A stretch of 60,519 nucleotides of DNA from JBDRNO01 sp043811005 (GCA_043811005.1 JBDRNO010000309.1:1-60519); one strand, 5' to 3'. Positions 1-8,229 are shown, counted from the stretch's first letter. Notes: generated from the sequence alone by a model not told the origin. Translations and numbers: made by a program.

Positions 1-96
1 GATGGTGTCAATGCTATATAGATTTTGTCCGTAAATGCTGCTAAATGAAGCGAAGGAATAGATGATTAAATAAGTAAAAGACTTTTTAAATATCAT
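1..96 (-). CDS. 5' end of a secreted protein (partial)
   Basis: Reading the minus strand from the ATG at 94-96 gives an open frame that runs off the window edge, 32 codons without a stop. It begins MIFKKSFTYL, continues with a hydrophobic stretch and a polar/small c-region ending near IYGQ, then NLYSIDTI. That is a textbook Sec signal peptide with cleavage after the G before QN. The rest of the protein lies outside the window. A QNLYxIDTI-like start reminds me of secreted CotH-type proteins of Bacteroidota, but eight residues are not enough to name a family. It is oriented the same way as the uridine kinase gene but separated from it by about 180 bases of non-coding sequence. Confidence 0.55.
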   Translation of the reverse strand, partial: MIFKKSFTYLIIYSFASFSSIYGQNLYSIDTI

Positions 97-278
97 GATA
101 ACGTTCATTTGTTATTTTGGATTGTCAGGGTTATGAGTATCTTGTGTCTTGTGTCTTGTTTTTCGGGTTAGGGGTCACCGGTCATTTGTCATTCGTAATT
201 TACAATGACAAATATCCAATATCCAGCATCATCATCTAATTTATACTTAACTCAACTCTATATAATTTCCTTTCTGAA

Positions 279-905
279 TTAATTTACGAAGCTAAAAGTT
301 TTTAAATTGTATTTAAGCATTGAATTAATAATATCAATACATATCTTGTTTTTACCACCTTTAGGCATTATTAGATCGGCATAATATCTTGTCGGCCCAA
401 TAAACTGCTGATGCATTGGTTTTACACTATTATTATAATGCTCAAGAACATCTTTTAATGTACGTCCCCTCTCAATCGTATCTCTGTTAATAATGCGCAT
501 TAGCCGTTCATCATTTTCAGTATCAACAAATATCTTAATATTTAATAATTCTCTCAGATCATTATCATATAAAGCAAAAATCCCCTCCACTATTATTATT
601 TCGGCAGGTTCAATATGAACTGTTTTACCGGATCTGCTACTATTAATATAAGAATATACAGGCATATTAATTGATTTGCCCTTTTTTAATTCATTAACAT
701 GTGAAATTAAAAGGGACATTTCAATAGCGGAAGGATGGTCATAATTGATCTTTTTTCTTTCTTCTTTAGATAAGTGTCCGTTATCCCAATAATAAGAATC
801 AACGGCAACCACTGAAATAGTATTTTCGGGAAATGCCTCTAAAATATTATTAACAACAGTTGATTTCCCGGAGCCAGACCCACCTGCAATACCAATAATT
901 ATCAT
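279..905 (-). CDS. udk: Uridine kinase
   Basis: This 208-residue protein phosphorylates uridine and cytidine to UMP and CMP in pyrimidine salvage in the cytosol. The P-loop GGSGSGKS is at residues 8-15, followed by the uridine-kinase features VVAVDSYY (the Asp that contacts the nucleoside), YDHPSAIE and a central IIIVEGIFAL strand matching Walker B. RDTIERGR near residue 142 fits the lid region with its arginines. Length matches the family (about 205-215). The start is fixed by the P-loop being only a few residues in. It stands alone on the minus strand, with about 320 bases to the tRNA-Arg gene upstream. No unusual residue was noticed. Confidence 0.95.
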   Translation of the reverse strand: MIIIGIAGGSGSGKSTVVNNILEAFPENTISVVAVDSYYWDNGHLSKEERKKINYDHPSAIEMSLLISHVNELKKGKSINMPVYSYINSSRSGKTVHIEPAEIIIVEGIFALYDNDLRELLNIKIFVDTENDERLMRIINRDTIERGRTLKDVLEHYNNSVKPMHQQFIGPTRYYADLIMPKGGKNKICIDIINSMLKYNLKTFSFVN

Positions 906-1046
906 GTTTTTTTATTTATTCATAACGTAGCACAAGGCAACAAACAAAAATTTACTGTTGCAAGTTACAGGTTACAGGTTAAAAATAATTCGAACTTAAA
1001 TTGATTTAATAACTTTCAAATAAAATAACCTTTATTTAATTATGCC

Positions 1047-1237
1047 TCAAGCGATCCCGCCAGGATTAGCTCGCTACGCTCGCTGATCCTTTGGGTTCCG
1101 TGAAGTGGATCAAAACCAATACAACGCTATCGCGTTGGCTGTATTTCGCTGCACAAAAAATTCAAGCGAGCTTGATTTTTTGTTCCGCTCAATCCAGCGA
1201 ACATTAGTTTTGATCATCAAGCGATCCCGCCAGGATT
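1047..1237. repeat. Direct duplication of the tRNA-Arg 3' end enclosing hairpin-rich sequence
   Basis: A 21-base stretch covering the 3' end of the tRNA-Arg gene (1217-1237) is repeated exactly at 1047-1067. Between the copies lie nested inverted repeats: a near-perfect stem around 1157-1183 (arms of A/T-rich sequence ending in TCAAG / CTTGA with loop CGAG) and GATCAAAAC at about 1109 facing GTTTTGATC at about 1207. There is no integrase gene nearby. It could be an old attachment-site pair or a locally amplified palindromic repeat that captured the tRNA end. Confidence 0.6.
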
Positions 1238-1296
1238 CGAACCTGGGACCCACAGCTTAGAAGGCTGTTGCTCTATCCGGGCTGAGCTACGGGACC
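1222..1296 (-). tRNA. tRNA-Arg (anticodon TCT)
   Basis: Read on the minus strand, a complete cloverleaf can be drawn. The acceptor stem is GGTCCCG (1296-1290) against CGGGATC (1229-1223), with one G-T pair, and the discriminator is G at 1222. The D-arm contains AGCTCAG...AGAGC. The anticodon stem is ACAGC/GCTGT with loop CTTCTAA, giving anticodon TCT, which reads AGA arginine codons. The T-arm contains GGTTCGAATCC. CCA is not encoded and must be added after transcription. The 3' end is duplicated about 170 bases further on. Confidence 0.95.
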
Positions 1297-1825
1297 AATT
1301 TATTTGGTGATTTGGTGATTAGTATTAGATGACAAAATTAATCAATCTTTTCTTTTGATTTGAATTTCTTTTTTCTTTTGGTGGCGGTAGGTTTTCCGGC
1401 AGGTTTTTTGTTTTGAGGGGTCTGTTCAATATACTATGTTTGGAATTTTGCAAATAATGAGTTTTAATCCGTTACTTCTTAAATCTTTGCCACATATGGC
1501 CACAATATTTGCTCAAATGCACTGGAACTATGATATATTAATGATTACGCGAATCTCAAATTTCAACGCGAATTATGCGAATACTATTCGCTTCATTCGC
1601 GTCTGATTAGCGATTCGCGTAACGTTTATTATAAAACCTCTATGGTTCTGGCTTGTCCAAGTTATGTTTAATTGTTTAGTAATTGTTAAATTTGCAGATA
1701 GTATACGGTATTACAAATTGCAATCACAGTGAAATATTCCTCCATTTTAAATACTCCTTTGGACAAAGACGATAAAACATGAAAATTAAAAAAGAAAATC
1801 ACGAAAACTATTAACTCTGCTTAGG
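1297..1825. other. Non-coding stretch with nested inverted repeats
   Basis: No gene is supported here. The notable content is an inverted repeat with arms TTACGCGAATC (1545-1555) and GATTCGCGTAA (1612-1622), enclosing further GCGAAT/ATTCGC alternations, so the whole 78 bases can fold on itself. The rest is low-information AT-rich sequence. Confidence 0.6.
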
Positions 1826-2318
1826 ATGAAAAAATCGCTGTACATAACAATTTTGCTTTTATCTTTTATTAGGCTTGATGCAAAACAAAGCTTTGAAGAA
1901 TTCGGTGTGATAGACTCGCTTCAGCTTGCACTCCAATCAACAGATAATGATTCAATGCAGATCTTTGTCCTCAATGAACTGTGTTTGGAATATAAGAGTA
2001 ATTTCCCCGGCAAAGCGCTTGAATACGGGAAAAAGCTTTGAGCATGGCAAAAACAGCCGGATATGAAAACCTTACGGCTGACAGCCACAATATGATCGGA
2101 ATTGTCAGTTGGAAATAAACGGGGAATGGCGATAAGCTTAAATAATGCCGCAAGTTTATTCTGCCCTTTATGATAAGAAACTTTGGAAGGAATAGCGTTA
2201 TGGTATTTTAAAATCAATTTTAGTATTACAAGATACCGGATTAATAGTAGATGATGTGAAAAAAATGCATACGGTTGAGAATGTGGTAACTTATGTTGAG
2301 AATATCCTGAAAAAGTAG
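1826..2318 (+). pseudogene. Relic of a TPR-containing sensor-like secreted protein
   Basis: The open part (1826-2041) encodes a signal peptide (MKKSLYITILLLSF...) and the start of a tetratricopeptide segment ending ALEYGKKL. A TGA follows, but shifting frame continues the repeat (MAKTAGYENLTADSHNMIGIV). A further short open piece at 2196-2318 ends the block and has lost contact with the first part. In Bacteroidota such N-terminal TPR arrays normally precede a transmembrane segment and a histidine kinase or regulator domain, which fits the two-component relics just downstream. I see at least two frame changes and no way to translate a full protein, so this is a decayed gene. Confidence 0.6.
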
Positions 2319-2343
2319 TTAATTTGCCATGTAAATTTTTATT

Positions 2344-2732
2344 ATGAGAATATTAATTGTTGAGGACGAAAAAAAACTACTGGATTCTATAATTGAAATA
2401 CTTTAAAAAGAAGAATTACATTTGTGATGCGGCAGGGAATTACAGTCAGGCATCAGAAAAAATTTATCTGAATGAATATGATTGTGTGATCGTGGACATT
2501 ACTTTGCCTGACGGCAGCGGACTGGATTTGATAAAGGAACTGAAAGAAGATAAAAAGCAAACTAAGAATTATACAATTCTTGTGAACAAATCCATGATTA
2601 CTGCTTTCGAGAATAGAGAACAGGCAGTTTACGGACACTGAAGATATCAGTTTGACGCCTTTGATTGAAAGCGCATTGGCAGTTTTTACAGAGCAAATTC
2701 ATGTTTTGAAGGTTGAGATGCAGAAATGCTAA
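2344..2732 (+). pseudogene. Response regulator fused by deletion to a histidine kinase fragment
   Basis: The start MRILIVEDEKKLLDS is a classical receiver-domain N-terminus with its acidic pair. A frame change after about 20 codons, near 2402, is needed to continue with the phospho-acceptor region CVIVDITLPDGSG. About 30 residues later the sequence no longer matches a receiver. In another frame it reads LLLSRIENRQFTDTEDISLT and runs to a stop at 2730-2732. That is the stretch just after the phospho-histidine helices of a histidine kinase. The simplest history is a regulator-kinase operon in which a deletion removed the regulator output domain and the kinase N-terminus, followed by frameshifts. 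It cannot make a working protein. Confidence 0.7.
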
Positions 2733-2838
2733 GTATGAAGGAATTAGCTCAACAAGGCAAATAATGAATGATCTGGTAAATAAAACGCGTTACAGTGATA
2801 ATTAACTGATGGTGCTCAAGCAAATTATTGACACGAAA

Positions 2839-3699
2839 ATGACTTTTGCTGATATTAGTGAAGCATATGCAAAGCCTGAAACTGCTAAAATTGTTTTAAT
2901 ACCGGTTTCCTATGATAAAACAAGCACATGGATAAAGGGCTCGGCTAAAGGACATATTGCTTTTCTGGAAGCTGCCCGGAATATGGAACTTTATGATATT
3001 GAGACAGGAAGCGAAGTTTACAGGAAAGGTATTTATCTGGCTGATCCATTAATAGGATATGATACGGCTGATGCAATGGTTGAAGATGTTTATCAAAATG
3101 TAAACCAATATTTAACCAGGGGAAAATTTGTAACCCTTGTAGGAGGAGAACACTCTGTTAGCATAGGAGCAATAAGGGCATTTAATGAGAAATACGAAAA
3201 CCTTACTGTGCTGCAATTAGACGCCCATGCTGATTTGCGCCCTGAGTATGAAGGTTCTGAATATAATCACGCTTGTGCTATGTATGAAGCAGCACATACC
3301 GTTAATTTGGTTCAGGTGGGTATTAGAAGCATGGACTTTTCAGAATTACAGTATATGAACAAGGATAAGGTGTTTTTCGCCGAGCATATTTACGATAATG
3401 AAAAATGGTTTGAACAGGCAATAGAAAAAATTACCAGTAAGGTTTATATCACTATTGATTTGGATGTATTAGATCCCTCCATCATGCCTTCTACGGGTAC
3501 TCCCGAACCGGGGGGATTGAATTGGTATTACATACTGAAATTTTTGAAGAGGGTGAGTTCACAAAGGAACATAGTTGGTTTTGATATTGTTGAATTATGC
3601 CCTAAAGAATGCAATAAAGCGCCTGATTTACTTGCGGCTAAACTGTATTACAAATTATTAAGTTATAAATTTTTCAATGAGAAATTCCTGAAAAGATGA
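2839..3699 (+). CDS. speB: Agmatinase / ureohydrolase of the arginase family
   Basis: This 286-residue ureohydrolase would convert agmatine to putrescine plus urea. The binuclear manganese ligands are visible in order: GGEHS (His105), DAHADLR (Asp128, His130, Asp132) and DLDVLDPS (Asp207, Asp209). I start at the ATG at 2839 because MTFADISEAYA matches the way Bacteroidota agmatinases begin; an in-frame ATG 30 bases upstream would add MVLKQIIDTK. Its stop overlaps the start of the deoxyhypusine-synthase-like gene by four bases (ATGA), so the two are translationally coupled. With the pyruvoyl arginine decarboxylase downstream it completes arginine to putrescine. An aminopropyl-agmatine ureohydrolase is an alternative substrate assignment that sequence alone cannot exclude. 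Confidence 0.88.
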   Translation: MTFADISEAYAKPETAKIVLIPVSYDKTSTWIKGSAKGHIAFLEAARNMELYDIETGSEVYRKGIYLADPLIGYDTADAMVEDVYQNVNQYLTRGKFVTLVGGEHSVSIGAIRAFNEKYENLTVLQLDAHADLRPEYEGSEYNHACAMYEAAHTVNLVQVGIRSMDFSELQYMNKDKVFFAEHIYDNEKWFEQAIEKITSKVYITIDLDVLDPSIMPSTGTPEPGGLNWYYILKFLKRVSSQRNIVGFDIVELCPKECNKAPDLLAAKLYYKLLSYKFFNEKFLKR

Positions 3700-4667
3700 A
3701 AGGAACAGTTAAACAATTTATGGAAGATCATTATCTTCACTTTAATGCGGCTTCTGTGGTGGATGCTGCAAAAGCTTATGAAAAACACTTAGAAGAAAGC
3801 GGGTTGATGATGATTACGCTTGCAGGCGCCATGAGCACGGCTGAACTGGGAAAATCATTGGCAGAAATGATCAGGCAAAACAAAGTTCATATTATTTCCT
3901 GTACAGGCGCAAATCTTGAAGAAGACATTTTTAACCTTGTGGCTCACAGCCATTACAAACGTTTACCAAACTACCGCTATTTAAGTTCGGAAGATGAATG
4001 TAAACTGCATGAACAGGGCTTCAACAGGGTCACTGATACTTGCATCCCCGAAGATCAGGCGTTCAGGAAAATTGAGAAACACCTGCTGGTTCGCTGGAAA
4101 AATGCTTTAGATAAGGGGCAGCGTTTTTTACCTCATGAGTATATATACCAGATTGTGAATTCAGGAGAGCTGGCTGAGCATTATGAAATTGATCCTAAAA
4201 ATAGTTGGGTATTAGCGGCAGCCGAAAAGAATTTGCCAATTATTGTGCCCGGCTGGGAAGATTCTACCACAGGAAACTTCTTTGCCTCATACTGCTTAAA
4301 GCAGGAATTGAACTCAGACATTGTTAAACCGGGTACTGATTACATGATCTGGCTCGCAGAATGGTATATGAATGAATCTAAGAGTAAAAATATCGGGCTT
4401 TTTCAAATAGGGGGAGGCATTGCAGGTGATTTTCCTATTTGCGTGGTTCCCATGCTTCATCAGGATATGAAAATGAATAATATACCGTTTTGGAGCTATT
4501 TTTGTCAGGTGTCCGATTCAACCACCAGTTATGGATCATACTCCGGAGCTGCACCCAACGAAAAAATAACATGGGGCAAACTTGGTGCCGATACACCGAA
4601 ATTCATCATTGAATCGGACGCCACCATAGTAGTGCCTCTGATTTTTGCCTGGCAGTTGAATTGGTAA
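3696..4667 (+). CDS. Deoxyhypusine-synthase-like protein (probable polyamine aminobutyltransferase)
   Basis: This 323-residue protein belongs to the deoxyhypusine synthase family, NAD-dependent enzymes that move a 4-aminobutyl group. The glycine-rich GLFQIGGGIAGDFP segment and YGSYSGAAPNEKITWGKLG are both recognisable; the Lys in WGK (Lys295) corresponds to the lysine that carries the imine intermediate. Bacteria lack eIF5A, and bacterial members have been linked to making homospermidine from putrescine. The overlap with agmatinase and the arginine decarboxylase nearby support a polyamine role. A protein-lysine acceptor cannot be ruled out, given the SET gene in the same cluster. The gene is followed by 237 bases containing a hairpin, so the downstream genes may also have their own promoter. 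Confidence 0.85.
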   Translation: MKGTVKQFMEDHYLHFNAASVVDAAKAYEKHLEESGLMMITLAGAMSTAELGKSLAEMIRQNKVHIISCTGANLEEDIFNLVAHSHYKRLPNYRYLSSEDECKLHEQGFNRVTDTCIPEDQAFRKIEKHLLVRWKNALDKGQRFLPHEYIYQIVNSGELAEHYEIDPKNSWVLAAAEKNLPIIVPGWEDSTTGNFFASYCLKQELNSDIVKPGTDYMIWLAEWYMNESKSKNIGLFQIGGGIAGDFPICVVPMLHQDMKMNNIPFWSYFCQVSDSTTSYGSYSGAAPNEKITWGKLGADTPKFIIESDATIVVPLIFAWQLNW

Positions 4668-4755
4668 TTAATAATGATAAAAACATAGTTTCACAAATGA
4701 ATTAAAAAGTTATAAACGAGTAATTTGTAATAATAGATAAAGTTGCCGGGCTCTG

Positions 4756-4825
4756 GGTACTGGGTTTTTGGGATTCGATACAGGAAATGAAAAAAACCAG
4801 AGCCAAGAACCATGTACCCAGTACC
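4756..4825. repeat. Inverted repeat between the two halves of the polyamine cluster
   Basis: Arms GGTACTGGGT (4756-4765) and ACCCAGTACC (4816-4825) are perfect complements and enclose 50 bases that include a second weak pairing (CTCTGG / CCAGAG). It belongs to the CTGGGTACTGG-type repeats also seen near 19470 and 26460. No T-run follows, so it is not a convincing terminator. Confidence 0.5.
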
Positions 4826-4904
4826 TGATCATTAATAGCAGAAAAGATGAATTATTCTGAATAATCTAATATAAAACATTGAAATTCCTATATTATAAAT
4901 AAAC

Positions 4905-5450
4905 ATGGTACCAACAAATTTATTTTTGACTAAAGGCGCAGGTGTACATAAAGACTGCCTTGGCTCATTCGAAGCAGCATTGCGCGTTGCGGGGATAGAG
5001 AAGTTCAATCTTGTGTATGTGTCAAGCATTTTCCCACCCAACTGTAAGGAGGTGAGAAGAAGCGCTGGGATAAAGCTTCTAAAGCCGGGTCAGATCGTAT
5101 ATTGTGTGATGGCAAGGAATCAAACCAGCGAACCCAACCGACTGATCTCGTCTTCCATTGGAGTAGCGTTACCAAAAGATGGTAACCATTACGGCTACCT
5201 GAGCGAGCATCACGCTTTTGGGGAGAAGGCAATGAAGTCAGCCGATTATGCTGAAGACCTCGCTGCCACCATGCTTGCTACTACCTTGGGCATTGCTTTT
5301 GATCCTAATCAGGCGTGGGATGAGCGAAAACAAGTGTATAAAGCCAGTGATCACATTTTCAAAACAAGAAGCATTTGCCAAAGTGCCGAAGGCAATAAGG
5401 ATGGGCTTTGGACAACAACTATTGCTGCGGCAATATTTATTATAGAGTAA
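4905..5450 (+). CDS. pdaD: Pyruvoyl-dependent arginine decarboxylase
   Basis: This 181-residue proenzyme decarboxylates arginine to agmatine. Members self-cleave between two serines and turn the second into a pyruvoyl cofactor; the pair is Ser40-Ser41 in YVSSIFPP. Other family features are TKGAGVHKD at the start, EVRRSAGI, a conserved GYLSEHHAFG and a C-terminal GLWTTTIAAAIFI strand. Length matches archaeal and bacterial members. Many Bacteroidota use the PLP enzyme SpeA next to agmatinase, so the pyruvoyl form here is a replacement. The stop codon shares one base with the ATG of the SET gene (TAATG), implying coupled translation. Upstream spacing is 237 bases from the deoxyhypusine-synthase-like gene. 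Confidence 0.93.
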   Translation: MVPTNLFLTKGAGVHKDCLGSFEAALRVAGIEKFNLVYVSSIFPPNCKEVRRSAGIKLLKPGQIVYCVMARNQTSEPNRLISSSIGVALPKDGNHYGYLSEHHAFGEKAMKSADYAEDLAATMLATTLGIAFDPNQAWDERKQVYKASDHIFKTRSICQSAEGNKDGLWTTTIAAAIFIIE

Positions 5451-6055
5451 TGATACATCCGGATACACAGGTAAAACATATAAATAAAAACATAGGTCTG
5501 GGTGTTTTTGCTACGCGGTTCATTCCTATTGGAACGATTGTGTATGTGCAGGATAAATTAGAAAGGATACTGTTGAGGGATGATCCATTAATATACAATA
5601 CAGATTATTATGAAACCATTGAAAAATATTCATTCACTGATAAAAATGGAAACCGTGTCATCAGTTGGGACCATGCCAAATACGTAAATCATAACTGCAA
5701 TGCGAACACATTATGCACTGGTTGGGAATTTGATGTTACAGTTACTGACATTGTGCCCGGGCAGGAACTTTCATGCGACTACGGGCTTTTAAACATTGAA
5801 AAGGAAATGGCTTGTGTTTGCGGGGAATTGAACTGCCGGTTGCTGATCAAACCATCTGACATTGACCAATTTGCTGGTAAATGGAACGTAAAGATAAAAA
5901 AAGTATTGGAAAATTTACCGAAAGTAGAACAACCATTACAAAAGTATTTCAGTGCTGAATTAGTGAATGATGTTTTGCACTTTCTATTAACGGGAGAAGG
6001 TTATAAATCAGTAAGCGCTTTAAAGTATACTGCTAATATATCTGAATCAAAGTGA
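5450..6055 (+). CDS. SET-domain methyltransferase with post-SET cysteine motif
   Basis: A 201-residue protein consisting almost entirely of a SET domain, the fold of S-adenosylmethionine-dependent lysine methyltransferases. Seen in order: GLGVFATRFIPIGT (residues 16-29), the pseudoknot motif NHNCNAN (80-86), ELSCDYG (106-112) with the catalytic-position Tyr, and a post-SET CxCGxxxCR cluster (122-130), expected to bind zinc with Cys83. The start is set at 5450 because it abuts the decarboxylase stop (TAATG); a longer frame would only add shadow sequence. The C-terminal 70 residues are helical and unassigned. Its substrate is unknown. Neighbours suggest something tied to polyamines, or a protein lysine. 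GH3 follows after 33 bases. Confidence 0.85.
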   Translation: MIHPDTQVKHINKNIGLGVFATRFIPIGTIVYVQDKLERILLRDDPLIYNTDYYETIEKYSFTDKNGNRVISWDHAKYVNHNCNANTLCTGWEFDVTVTDIVPGQELSCDYGLLNIEKEMACVCGELNCRLLIKPSDIDQFAGKWNVKIKKVLENLPKVEQPLQKYFSAELVNDVLHFLLTGEGYKSVSALKYTANISESK

Positions 6056-6088
6056 ATCAAAATGAACCTTAGGCAAAAGAGTTAAATA

Positions 6089-7639
6089 ATGGCGTTTGTA
6101 GGTAAAATATTCAAAGGGGCGGTTCACCTGAACGAAAAGTTAAGGCGAACCCGTAAGGATATAAGTCAATCACAGGAGGAGACTCTGAGAAAGTTGTTAA
6201 AAAAAGCGACAAAGACGGCATTTGGCAAGTCCTTTGGGTTTGAAAACATGCTGAAGTCATCTGGCATTAAAGCAGATTACAGCACACGTGTACCTCTTTT
6301 CGATTATGATTCTATTTTTGAGCAGTGGTGGCACCGCTCGCTGGCTGGTGAACGGGATGTGTGCTGGCCGGGTAAGGTTAGCTATTTTGCGTTGAGCAGC
6401 GGCACAACCGGTGCTTCAAGCAAGCAGATACCTGTAACACTGGATATGCTTATGGCTATGCGCAAGGCGGGTTTCTGGCATTGGTGCACATTAAAAAACC
6501 ACAACATGCCTGGCAGTTTTTACCAAAAACAAATATTGATGCTTGGTGGGAGTACACACTTTACCCAATTGGGAAATATTTATGAGGGTGATCTGAGCGG
6601 GATACTTACCGGCAACCTGCCCTACTGGATCAACTTTTTTTATAAACCGGGCAGGGAGATAGCCAAAGAGCGTGACTGGAACTCAAAGCTGAACATGATG
6701 GTGAGAGCGGCAGCGGGTTGGGATATTGGCATCGTAACCGGTGTGCCCGCATGGGTGCAGATACTGATCGAACGGATTATTGACCATTATAGGGTGAGCA
6801 ACATACATGATATCTGGCCAAACTTCAATATTTACGTGCACGGAGGTGTTTGCTTTAAACCCTATAAAGAGAATTTTTCACGGCTATTGGGTAGGGAGGT
6901 GATATGTCTTGATACCTACCTTGCTTCAGAGGGATTCATTGCATTTGAGAAGCTGAATGGAACAAAATCAATGTCGCTTGTTCTGGATAATGGAATTTAT
7001 TATGAATTCATTCCGTTCAACAATGAAAATTTTACAATTGACGGTAACCTGAAACCGTGTGTCAGTGCTGTTCCTATGTTTGGTGTTGAGGAGGAAAAAG
7101 AGTATGCGATTGTTTTGAGCACCTGTGCTGGTGCATGGCGCTATATAATAGGTGATACCGTACGGTTCACCAATGTAGAGAAGCAGGAACTGGTGATCAC
7201 AGGACGAATAAAACATTTTATGAATTTGTGTGGGGAGCATCTTTCTGTGGACAATATGAACCAAGCCATCTGCCAGGTGGCAAGCGAACTGGATATGAAC
7301 ATAAAGGAATTTGCATTGGCTGGTATACCTTATAAGAACCTGTTTGCACACAAATGGTACATCGGTGCGGAGCAGTCGGTTGACAAGCAACAATTAAGAA
7401 ATAGACTTGATGAAGCGCTTCTGGAGTTGAATGATGATTATCGTACCGAGAGAAAAGCGGCTATCAAAGAAGTGCTCGTGGAAATGCTTCCAAATGAAAC
7501 CTTCTATGAATGGATGAAGCTAAAAGGGAAATTGGGCGGACAGCACAAGTTCCCGAGGGTGCTAAGAGGCGAACAACTAAAGGAATGGGAAAACTTTTTG
7601 TATTACGAAAAACCTGATCAATGCAGAATGCTGCCATAG
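6089..7639 (+). CDS. GH3-family acyl-acid amido synthetase
   Basis: This 516-residue protein has the features of the GH3 family, adenylate-forming enzymes that join a carboxylic acid to an amine, best known from plant jasmonate-isoleucine and auxin-amino acid conjugation. Visible motifs are the phosphate-binding loop SSGTTGASSKQ (residues 103-113), YLASEGF (the second ATP motif) and YIIGDTVRF (the third), with a C-terminal domain starting near NLCGEHLS. The bacterial acid and amine substrates are not known. Here it lies 33 bases after the SET gene and overlaps the exporter gene by 19 bases, inside a polyamine cluster, which makes a polyamine a candidate amine acceptor. That is inference from context only. 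Confidence 0.88.
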   Translation: MAFVGKIFKGAVHLNEKLRRTRKDISQSQEETLRKLLKKATKTAFGKSFGFENMLKSSGIKADYSTRVPLFDYDSIFEQWWHRSLAGERDVCWPGKVSYFALSSGTTGASSKQIPVTLDMLMAMRKAGFWHWCTLKNHNMPGSFYQKQILMLGGSTHFTQLGNIYEGDLSGILTGNLPYWINFFYKPGREIAKERDWNSKLNMMVRAAAGWDIGIVTGVPAWVQILIERIIDHYRVSNIHDIWPNFNIYVHGGVCFKPYKENFSRLLGREVICLDTYLASEGFIAFEKLNGTKSMSLVLDNGIYYEFIPFNNENFTIDGNLKPCVSAVPMFGVEEEKEYAIVLSTCAGAWRYIIGDTVRFTNVEKQELVITGRIKHFMNLCGEHLSVDNMNQAICQVASELDMNIKEFALAGIPYKNLFAHKWYIGAEQSVDKQQLRNRLDEALLELNDDYRTERKAAIKEVLVEMLPNETFYEWMKLKGKLGGQHKFPRVLRGEQLKEWENFLYYEKPDQCRMLP

Positions 7640-8229
7640 AAGGAATATTGATGGGACTGTTGCTAAGCGTATTGGTTGGTCCTGTGTTTTTTCTGCTGAT
7701 GGAAACCAGCATTAACAAAGGTGTAAAACAGGCTATTATGATGGATGCAGGGGTGATTTTAAGCGACACATTATGGATCGTCATTTTATATTTCGGGGCT
7801 GCCGGGCTGCTTCACAAAGTGATAGGCAGCAGCTATGCCAACCTTGTGGGAGGCATAATTTTTCTGGGTTTGGGCGCTGCTATGCTGAGGCAAAGAGGAA
7901 AGGGCAACTCCGATTCATATAGCTTACAGGTAAGCAAAGGCAGCAACTTCCTGAAAGGGTTCATTGTAAATACATTAAATCCGGCGGTAGCGGTGTTCTG
8001 GCTGGGGGCGGTTTCACTGACAGTGGCAGAGTTTGAAGATTCCCCTGAAACTCTTCTTGCGTTTTTCCTTTGTGTGCTGACAACTGTTTTACTGACAGAC
8101 CTTGCCAAGATATTGGCAGCCAGCAAGCTGAAAAGATGGCTTTCGCCTAAGGTGCAAAGTTGGTTTGATAGTGTTACAGGACTCGTGCTGCTGATTTTCG
8201 GGATAGTATTTTTGTTAAAATTATTTTAA
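7621..8229 (+). CDS. LysE/RhtB-family amino acid or amine exporter
   Basis: A 202-residue inner-membrane protein with about six hydrophobic segments (roughly residues 5-30, 40-62, 65-86, 113-137, 142-165, 181-202). The first contains GLLLSVLVGPVFFLL, matching the LysE-type signature with Gly-Pro. Family members export lysine, arginine, threonine or related small amino compounds. The ATG lies inside the 3' end of the GH3 gene (19-base overlap), so the transporter is co-translated with it and is likely to export the product, or relieve the substrate, of this cluster. The gene ends the operon; sequence decays into relics immediately after. Confidence 0.9.
   Translation: MQNAAIEGILMGLLLSVLVGPVFFLLMETSINKGVKQAIMMDAGVILSDTLWIVILYFGAAGLLHKVIGSSYANLVGGIIFLGLGAAMLRQRGKGNSDSYSLQVSKGSNFLKGFIVNTLNPAVAVFWLGAVSLTVAEFEDSPETLLAFFLCVLTTVLLTDLAKILAASKLKRWLSPKVQSWFDSVTGLVLLIFGIVFLLKLF

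Noticed and set aside
1545..1622. Rho-independent terminator
   Set aside because: The inverted repeat is long, but there is no gene ending beside it and no T-run.
2196..2318. Acyl carrier protein C-terminus (DDVKKMHTVENVVTYVENIL)
   Set aside because: Resemblance to the helix after the phosphopantetheine serine is suggestive, but no DSL motif precedes it and it lies within a decayed gene; not strong enough to name.
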